A stretch of 64,000 bases of DNA from Vitis vinifera (taxonomy: Eukaryota > Streptophyta > Magnoliopsida > Vitales > Vitaceae), in assembly GCF_030704535.1 (NCBI RefSeq), contig NC_081812.1, positions 3,493,501 through 3,557,500 of the forward strand. Direction: 5' to 3'. The notes under the pieces are model-generated. The model worked only from the letters and a program-made list of their open reading frames with translations, was not told where the DNA came from and made no database searches. Below are positions 56,251 to 64,000 of the stretch, in pieces (position 1 is the first letter of the stretch; every line of letters starts with the position of its first letter). Made by a program: the position numbers and the translations under genes.

Positions 56251-59200
56251 AATTTAGATTTGATTAATTGAACTTTATCAAAGAAGTATAGGAACAACAA
56301 TAAACATTTCATTATTACTAATGGAATTTCCAAAATATGGTAGAATTCGTTTTTTAAAAATTCATGAGTATTCTTTTTCGTAAATTCAAGATACTGATCT
56401 CCTAGGCTTTTAGGCCTATATAAACTCTCTTTCAACCCATTTTAGGGTTGTTCACTTTGAGAGAATTAACCAACTTGCCCTATCATTCACAATCTCTTAA
56501 GAAAGAATTCATAAGATTGAATTGTGGGTTGTTAGAAGGACTTGTATCCCTTTAAAGGCCGAAAGGAATTCATTGGAGTATTAGAGGTGTTGCATCATAA
56601 ACATGGATCAAAGTGTAGGTATTAGAGAGTAAATCTTTAGGGTAAAGCCATCAAGTAAAACTATGCACTTTGATATCAAATAGTGAATTATAGAATAAAG
56701 GTCTTTGACCTCGTGATTTATTACCTCCACAATTAGTGTGAGAGTTTCCATGTAAAATTTCTTGTGTCCCTCTCTTGATCTTTTTATTACTTTGATCTTT
56801 GATTATTTTGATTATTCATATTATCTCATAGGTTTAATTTAGGTATTTTTATTTAACTCCTATATTGTAATCTTAAAAAAAAAAAAATTTCCCATTCACC
56901 CTCCTTTCCTGTAGTGTTACCCTATTGGACAAAAGGTTTTTCAGGCTCGAAAACTCTTAAGGAAATGTAATCTAGTCCTCTAGGGAAGGGGTTGATGAAC
57001 TCCATCTTATTTGATGGATCATCCTCATTGAGATGCACATCAAGTTACACATCATGAGGTTGGTTGATCATAAGGCTCCTTTGGCATGGTAGAGGGGTAC
57101 ATGGCGCCATGACACCTCCTAGCTAATGTTATAAGTCTAATATGCTTATATGTACCCTCCATAGCTGTAAATATAATATATTTAATCAAATTAAACTAAA
57201 TTAAGAAAAAAAAACTTAATTTTCAGGTGTCTAGTATTGAAGGATCGAATATAATTGAGATGTTTAGAGTTTTAAAGCTAAATATATTATAGAGATCTCT
57301 AGAACCGGACATATTTGAGATGTCCGACCATTCAAGATTGGACATAGCTGAGTTGTCCTGCCTTCTAGGACCAGACATGGCTAAAATGTTTGACCTTCCA
57401 AGTCCGAACACCATAGGTTACAATTTTATTTTCTCCATTTACACAGCAACTCTTCACAATTTCTCAATTCTAAATTGCATCTACATTCCTCCTAATTGTT
57501 TTTCAACCATTTTTATAAATTTTTTTTTTAAAAAAAAATTAGATATGAATAAGCCCTAAAAGATTTTCATGTTTTATGTTTTAGATTATAAAAAAAATCA
57601 AATTAACTATGAACATTCCTAAAATAGTCTTATGATATCAAATAAGCTTCAAAGGAAGATGATTTTAGCTAGGATTTGTGGTTAGGAAGAAATTGGTTGA
57701 GAGAAAAACGAAGAAGAAGAAGATGGGTTTAAGGATGGCTGAGAGAAAAAGGAAGAAGAAGAATATGGGTTTAAGGAGAGAATAATGGGAAGGGTGTTTT
57801 GGGTATTTTTTAGATTGTATAGTGAATGTATTAATAAATTTTTAATTTTTAGGTGGATGTATAAATAAGGTGAATGCAAGGAGAGTTTTGGTGGATGCAA
57901 ATATAATATCTTAAAGTAAAAAAATTGAAAATCTTAGTTGTTATTTACACCCTAATTAAAAAGTTTCTGATAGAAACATTGCTTTAATACACATTTATAA
58001 GATGTAAAGGTATGTTAAGACATGATTTAAAAATTATTTTCTATTTTTAGAAATCCATAACACTATTTACCTATTATTTTCTGTTTCTAATTTTTTTAAA
58101 AACAAAGTGAAATGGAGAATAGTTTTTAGAGAACACATATAAGTTGTTTTCATTAGTTTTTAAAAACAAAAGAAAAACATAAAAAAAAATTAAAATCATA
58201 AAAAGCAAATAAAGCATAATACAACATTTTTCTTCTTTCATTCTCTCTCCACGACTTAATACCAACATCGAAAATCTTCAAATATGATATTTATGTGAAT
58301 TAGATGTATTTTTTAATTTTCTTTAACTTCCATAAATTTTTCATTAAATAAATACATAAATTCTAAATTAAATTATACTTGATACATAAAATTTATTAGT
58401 TTTTAAAAATAATTTGAAACTCAAAAACCAATTTAATTAGTACTATAAAGTCGTAAAACTTAATAACAATGGAAAGTAATAGACCGAAATTTATTTTAAA
58501 TGACCTGGTTAGTTTTTCTTTGCATAAAATGATATTTTAAAAAAAAATTTATTAGACAAATAAACTCCAAATTAAACAAAACTTAATTTATTGGATTCAT
58601 TAATGAGTCTAGTGATTTTTAAATATGATTTGAAACACAAAGAGTGATTCAATTAATATAATTGGTCCTCAATGACTATTATTTCTCTTTTACATATAAT
58701 TATATTTTTATAAACTTCTCCTTAGAGAAATGAACTTCAAATCTATGACAATTTGTATTGACTTTATTAATAAATTTAATAATTTAAAAAATAATTTGGA
58801 ACTCAATTATTGATCCAATTAATTATAAAATAATCAAAATATTCCATAATACTCTATCCATAATTGAGTACTAAATATGTGCATATATATTAAATTTATT
58901 TTAAATAAATTATTATTATTATTAATTATTATTCATTTTTAACAAAAAAAATCAATTATGTATTTATAAATATGTTAATATCCATATTTTTATAACATAT
59001 ACAAAAATATTATATTTTTATAAAAAATCATAGTTTATGATTTTTTTTTATGATATTACAATTCATATGCTACTAAAAAATATTTATTTATTTAATTTAT
59101 ATGTGATTATAAAACTATTTTCATTTTTAATAAAACTTGAAATAAATTTAATTAATATTACATATATTAAATTTAAAATGTTTTTACAAAATCATGATAA

Positions 59201-60075
59201 CATTTTTTTTTTTTAAAAACCTACTTATCCAAACATTTAAAAAAAAAAATGTATTTTTAAAAATAACTTACCAAACATTCTTATTTTTATAAAATACTAA
59301 ATTTTTGTTTATGGTCAAAACGGGCTTATAGTAACTAAAATGAAAAATAGAATTGTCATTTCTCGTCATAGTGCCTAAAAGAAACTAAAAATAATATTTA
59401 TGTGTAATCAAACAAACTTAATTTTTTTTTTTCCATTTTTTCCTTTTTTTTTTTCACCTTTTCTCTATTTTTTCTCTAGTATTTTTTCTCGACCCTTCCA
59501 AGAACCAAGATATTGTAAATGATTTCATTGTCATTAGCTTTATAGATGTCAAAAAAGAGATGATTTTTTTTTTAATTTTTTTAGAATACTATACAAAAAT
59601 TTAGACATTTAACAAAATTTATAAAACATTTTTAAAAAAGTGAAAAATCATGCATTTTTTTTTATTGAGAAAAAAAAATTTGTAGATATGATTATGAATA
59701 AATTCAATACTTCTTCACTATCTATGGAGTATTTAGATAGTAAAAAAGGCTTAAAAAATGTAAATTAATTAAATATGTAAGCATGATTTTGAAATATGCT
59801 CCATTACGTATAGAAAATGACATAGATTGAATTCAACATGCTGGAAGTGGAATAATTTCACATGTTGGAATCTTAGTCCAACCAGTAATGGAGTGTGAGA
59901 AAAAAATATATATACAAAATAAAAAATAATAAAATTTAAAAAAAGGGAAAAAGGGTGTTGGAGAAAATGAATGAATTAACACAGAATTCACCCCTCAAGA
60001 GCAGGTGATTGTAGTCATTAATTAGACGGAGTCTTCTAGGAAGGCGGCTCACTCCTGTTTTACATAACCTGAGAG

Positions 60076-60106
60076 CATCTCTCTTTCTCTCTCTCTCTCT
60101 CTCTCT
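60076..60106 (+). repeat. (CT)n tract in the 5' leader of the GT47 gene
   Basis: A CT-rich run ends a few bases before the ATG at 60,111. Such tracts are common in plant 5' leaders and core promoters, and support this start. Confidence 0.8.
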
Positions 60107-60110
60107 TCTC

Positions 60111-60396
60111 ATGGCTCGGTCCTTCTTCATACTGTACCATTTTTCTGGTCGTCGTTTCTCAGATTCTTTCAGAGGCTTTTTCTTCATACCCACAATCTTA
60201 GCTCTCATAACCTCTCTCTTCATTCTCTTCTATATCTCTTCAACTTCTAATTTGTTCACTCATCCACAAGAAACCCATCTTCAAGTCCTCAAATCAGCAC
60301 TTGGGTCTTCAGCATTCTCTCCCCCATCGCACCAATTCATGAGAGTTCCAGCTGAAACCCCTCATTTATCAAGGGGTTTTGAATTCAACACTAAGG
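60111..60396 (+). CDS. GT47/exostosin-family glycosyltransferase, exon 1 (cytosolic tail, membrane anchor, stem)
   Basis: The ATG follows the CT tract. Exon 1 encodes 95 residues: a short basic cytosolic tail (MARSFFILYHFSGRRFSDSF), one hydrophobic segment at about residues 24-44 (IPTILALITSLFILFYI), then a Ser/Thr/Pro-rich stem. This is the type II layout of Golgi glycosyltransferases. The exon ends at 60,396 (AAGG/GTATGT), leaving one base of a split Gly codon that is completed at 62,828. The intron is about 2.4 kb. No lesions are seen. This exon alone would not reveal the family; the link rests on the matching phase and the anchor/stem layout. Confidence 0.75.
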
Positions 60397-62827
60397 GTAT
60401 GTGAATTCTGAGCTTTGTTTATATGGATTTTGTTTTATTTTTGAACTTGTTTGTGGGTATTGTGGTGAAGTTATTTTTCTTTGGTATGCTATGTCTACTG
60501 ATTTAGAGTTCAATTGTTGGTATGTAAACGGATGATAAACTCAGCTCTAATGGTATGTGAATCCGCATGTGGGTCTGGTTTACTTTTTGAATTTGATATG
60601 TACTTTTTGTGGGCATTGTGGTAGAATTGCTACTTTCATTGGTCTCTTGCTTGGTTATTGAAAACAAGTGTCTGTAATTTGTAGTTCAATTATGGTTTTT
60701 TCTACACGTTAAATTAGTAATTGAAGATTACTTATTTTGTTTCATCGGCTGATCTTTGGATCGTGGAAGCATTATTCAGTAATCGTCAGCTCTTGTACTT
60801 TAAACTGGTGGTCTTTCTTAGTAGCTTATAATGTGAATACAGTCACTGTGACCTTGCTCAATGAAATGTCAGACATGCACAGGAATTATTGAAGTACGAA
60901 CAACTATTTTCACCTATATATTAAGTTATAAGTAGAAAAGAATAGGTTGGAAAATGATTATCATGTTAATTAGCTCATGCAGTTGCATACTAGGGAGAAA
61001 GATGGCCCAGAGGACTAATGTTTTTATTTTTTTATTTTTTATTTTTACACATGCTCCAGCATGAAATCACCACTGTCATTTATTCTTTTATACCATAGCT
61101 GAAAATTTTCTAGCTTTGATTTGCATGTCAGAGGCCCTTGTACCATGTGCATCCCTAGTTTTGTAGCAATGTGTGGAAGAGAACCCCAGCTTGTGGGCTT
61201 TTCCTTTGTTGTTGTAGGCTGCCTAAATGGTAATTAGGCGTTGATCATGCCCTTCCTTGTATTATTATGACATCTGATTGAAAACTTACCCAGAAAACAT
61301 CAAATCATTGATATGATGCTGAAGATATTATATCTTTACCTAGGAAAAGGTGTGAGATTAAATCCACAACTCTAGAGTTAATCTCCATAAGTGGTATCTT
61401 TTAGTTATATGAAGGAAGAAACAAATGGGGTTTGTTTGTGGAATAATTCAAGTGAAATGAATTATCAGCAAAATCTTGAGTCAGTTAATTGTCATAATAG
61501 TGAACAACAAAATAAATTGTAAATATTAATCAATCAAATTAATGTAGAAATTATAATGACTATTCTTTATTTAATCGACTCCATAGTTGTTGTCTTCTAA
61601 AGCTTTTCAAACGTCAATTGAATTTATGTGATGCAGCACTGACAATGTGCTGATGTATACCTTTTAAGGAATTCAATCAAAAACAGCTTCATATTTCAAT
61701 GAAACATTGCTAAAAAAGCTTGAAAATTTCATTCAACACTGCATGACAAGGCCCCTCCTGTTTTACTTTTTCATTCTCTTCTGTTTTCCATGATTAGAAA
61801 TTTCAGGACTTCTTTAACAGGGAATAGAGAATTATTTGGAAAGAGAGGGGAGTTGTTCAAGGAAGGAGTCTTTCAAGGAGATACAAACATAAAAAGGACA
61901 AAAATAAAAAACATGAGTGAAAGGAGGATAAAAATACTCCCTGATCTCTCCAATCTCAGTCACTCCTAACCAAAGAACCTGCCTCTTCACTAACAAATCT
62001 CACCTCTTATGTCATGCAACTCTTATGCCTGTCTGGATCAATAGGTCTTTGTCAGGATCACTAACAAATCAGCATGGTAAACAACAAAAACAACACCAAT
62101 CAGTTCTCACTCCTCATTCTCCAGATTAGTTACTGCTGGAAAATTCTAAACTACTAACCTTTGATATTTTGTCTTTTATAGGAAGGTTGTATCTGTTCTG
62201 ATTTCACATATAGAAGATCATAAAACACCCCAACTCGATTATTTTCTTGATGAAATTGTGCATCTTGAGCAGCCCAAGTGTTCTTTTATGGTGCACGATA
62301 ATAAGGCATGACAGGTTTGTATAAAAGCAAGTCAGAAGATCTACAGTTTTGTTATCTGCTTCATAATGTTTAATTTTGCAAGATGTGATAACAAATTTCA
62401 AATCATTTAGTACTTATTACAGAAAATTTGAGGTCTTTTGACCTTCTTTTGTTTGTAATTTTGTTTCCTAATATCTTGTAAAATTGCTTAAGCAAGCATC
62501 ATAGCTGCATAGCATGGAAATAATGCGATAAATTTAATTTAAGATGATGTCAGCATGTTCCAACAGTGTGCTTTTAGTAGAACGTTGTTAAATATGGATC
62601 TATTATTGCTGGTATTGGTTGTCCAGGAATATTTTAGCTATTCTGTCTGGAGAGTTAATTTCTAATTTGATGCATTTTTTCCTATGATTCTCAATGATCT
62701 ATTGGAATTACTTTAAACAATTTTAGCATGAGTGGGAAGGAAGGAAAGGTTGAAAAAAAAACTTAAGTCAATGTATACAAAATTCATTACTTAACCCCAG
62801 AATCTGGACCTGGCTTTTATGGTTCAG
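60397..62827 (+). other. Intron 1 of the GT47 gene
   Basis: A 2,431-bp intron with a GTATGT donor and a GGTTCAG acceptor. AT-rich, with no other gene visible inside. Confidence 0.7.
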
Positions 62828-63395
62828 GAAACTATGTGAATAACAAAGAGGTGTTCCATGACAGAAATTTATTCGTGGAGAACTATAAAGAGATGAATAG
62901 GAGCTTTAAAATATATTGTTATCCTCATAAGCGAGATGATCCCTTTGCAAATGCTCTCTTGCCAGTGGATTTTGAACCTGGTGGTAATTATGCCAGTGAA
63001 AGTTACTTTAAGAAGGTTCTTATGAAAAGTCATTTCATCACAAAGGATCCATCCAAGGCAGATCTCTTCTTTCTGCCTTTCTCTATTGCAAGATTGAGGC
63101 ACGACCCAAGGGTAGGTGTTGGAGGTATCCAAGATTTTATCAGAGATTACATCTTTAACATCAGTCAGAACTACCCTTACTGGAATCAGACTGGTGGGGC
63201 TGATCATTTTTATGTTGCTTGTCACTCTATTGGACGGTCAGCCATGGAGAAAGCAGATGAAGTAAAGTTAAATGCTATTCAAGTTGTATGCTCTTCAAGC
63301 TATTTTCTATCTGGATACATTGCCCACAAGGATGCATCACTGCCACAAATTTGGCCAAGACAAGGAGATCCTCCCGATCTTGCTTTGTCCGAAAG
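62828..63395 (+). CDS. GT47/exostosin-family glycosyltransferase, exon 2 (gene continues beyond the window)
   Basis: Encodes the start of the exostosin domain of plant GT47 enzymes (probable glycosyltransferase At3g07620/At5g25310-like), which build cell-wall polysaccharides in the Golgi. Signatures: MNRSFKIYCYPHKRDDPF, GGNYASESYFKKVLMKSHFI, DPSKADLFFLPFSIARLRHD, NYPYWNQTGGADHFYVACHS and the final SGYIAHKDASLPQIWP block before LALSER. It starts at 62,828 after a TTCAG acceptor, in phase with exon 1, and ends at 63,395 with an AAAG/GTAAAC donor. Residue conservation is high and there are no stops, so it looks functional. The rest of the domain lies beyond 64,000. The exact acceptor sugar cannot be inferred. 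Confidence 0.92.
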
Positions 63396-64000
63396 GTAAA
63401 CTTACATCTCTCAACTAACATTTCTTGTTTTTTTTTTTCTCGATATGGTTTCTTGTTCACCTCATACAAGATATACAAGATATAAAGAAAAAGTGAAGTC
63501 TTATACTTCTAGTCTAAAAGGCTCCCTAATATTAGATGATCAGCATAGAAGCTTAGGATGCTTCTCATCCTCTGGACTCAATTATGAAAATTGTTTATTG
63601 CCTTCCCTCTATCACATTTCTTCTAAACATAGTGTTGCTATAGTTTGTTTTCACTATTTACCATTTCATGTCATTCCTTTGTTATTTGAGAGCTGATATA
63701 TATGGGAAAAAATATATATGGAAAACCTAATATTGATGTCTAAAGAAATTATCTTTGAGTTGTTTTCTACATTGTTGTATTCAGAAGGAAACAACTAGAA
63801 ACTAGCATTTTAGGTTGATGCATTTTGAGAAAGTTATTATGTTTTATGTTGTTAAAATGAATAGCTTTGTAAAATTCCTTTTTCAGAAAGATGCCTTTGG
63901 TTTTATCTAAAGCAGGTATTAACCTATAAAGCCACAATTTTTTAGGGATTCCTATGCATATACTATGTAAATTCATTAGATGGCAGAAATATACATTCTT
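63396..64000 (+). other. Beginning of intron 2 of the GT47 gene
   Basis: AT-rich, with no coding similarity up to the window edge. Small ORFs here are chance. Confidence 0.6.

Larger units (their letters stand above)
51331..60071. other. Long AT-rich intergenic region without recognisable genes
   Basis: No exon of a known family is visible. It holds a TA microsatellite and several tandem repeats (separate entries) and fragments that may be transposon remains. A degenerate GGACATA..TGAGATGTCCGACC motif recurs between about 57,225 and 57,400. A 40-bp duplication (GAGAGAAAAA.GAAGAAGAAG) lies near 57,700-57,775. Confidence 0.5.

Noticed and set aside
59936-60223. 95-codon minus-strand ORF rich in Arg/Lys/Glu
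   Set aside because: Antisense to the CT tract and exon 1 of the GT47 gene; the charge comes from the GA-rich complement.

Overview
This window is nuclear DNA of a flowering plant. Genes have introns with GT..AG borders, intergenic DNA is very AT-rich, and there are plant LTR, LINE, MULE-like and CACTA-like elements. Plant-type myosin XI, GT47 glycosyltransferase and RALF sequences point to a woody eudicot. Grapevine (Vitis) is my best guess from the look of the retroelement ends, but nothing here proves the species. Only two loci look like functional host genes, and both are partial: exon 1 of an EEF1A lysine methyltransferase homologue (minus strand, 2,522-2,803) and the first two exons of a GT47/exostosin glycosyltransferase (plus strand, 60,111-63,395, running off the right edge).

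Left part (1-16.5 kb): an antisense LINE relic; the methyltransferase exon; a full-length but broken Ty1/copia element (2,960-7,627) whose 5' LTR lies 157 bp upstream of the methyltransferase ATG; a degenerate tandem repeat; a decayed multi-exon gene joining an HMG box to a Ulp1-type (C48) cysteine protease (about 9.8-14.0 kb); an array of palindromic ACCGGT-type motifs; and, convergent to the protease gene, a FAR1/MULE-transposase-like fragment with a SWIM region and a CCHC knuckle.

Middle part (16.5-47.7 kb): the striking feature is a tandem array of about 1.65-1.85 kb units. Each unit carries a TATA box and a four-exon gene that I recognise as the DUF866/UPF0587 (CZIB, CXXC-motif zinc-binding protein) family. 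At least seven copies lie between 17.0 and 34.0 kb. A divergent eighth at 39.1-40.0 kb has its third exon duplicated in inverted orientation, forming a potential long hairpin, and a last-exon fragment lies at 41.9 kb. Every copy has lesions. The array is interrupted by (i) a segment holding the 3' end of a myosin XI gene, of which a longer copy lies at 44.5-47.7 kb, and (ii) a 3.5-kb LTR-like segment containing a RALF peptide-hormone pseudogene. A 2.0-kb tandem duplication (39.9-43.9 kb) links the divergent DUF866 copy to the second myosin copy.

Right part (47.7-64 kb): AT-rich DNA with microsatellites, several minisatellites and a CACTA-like transposon end, then the GT47 gene. The genes do not form a pathway. 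The window is best read as a site of repeated local duplication and transposition that turned two host genes (DUF866, myosin XI) into pseudogene families.
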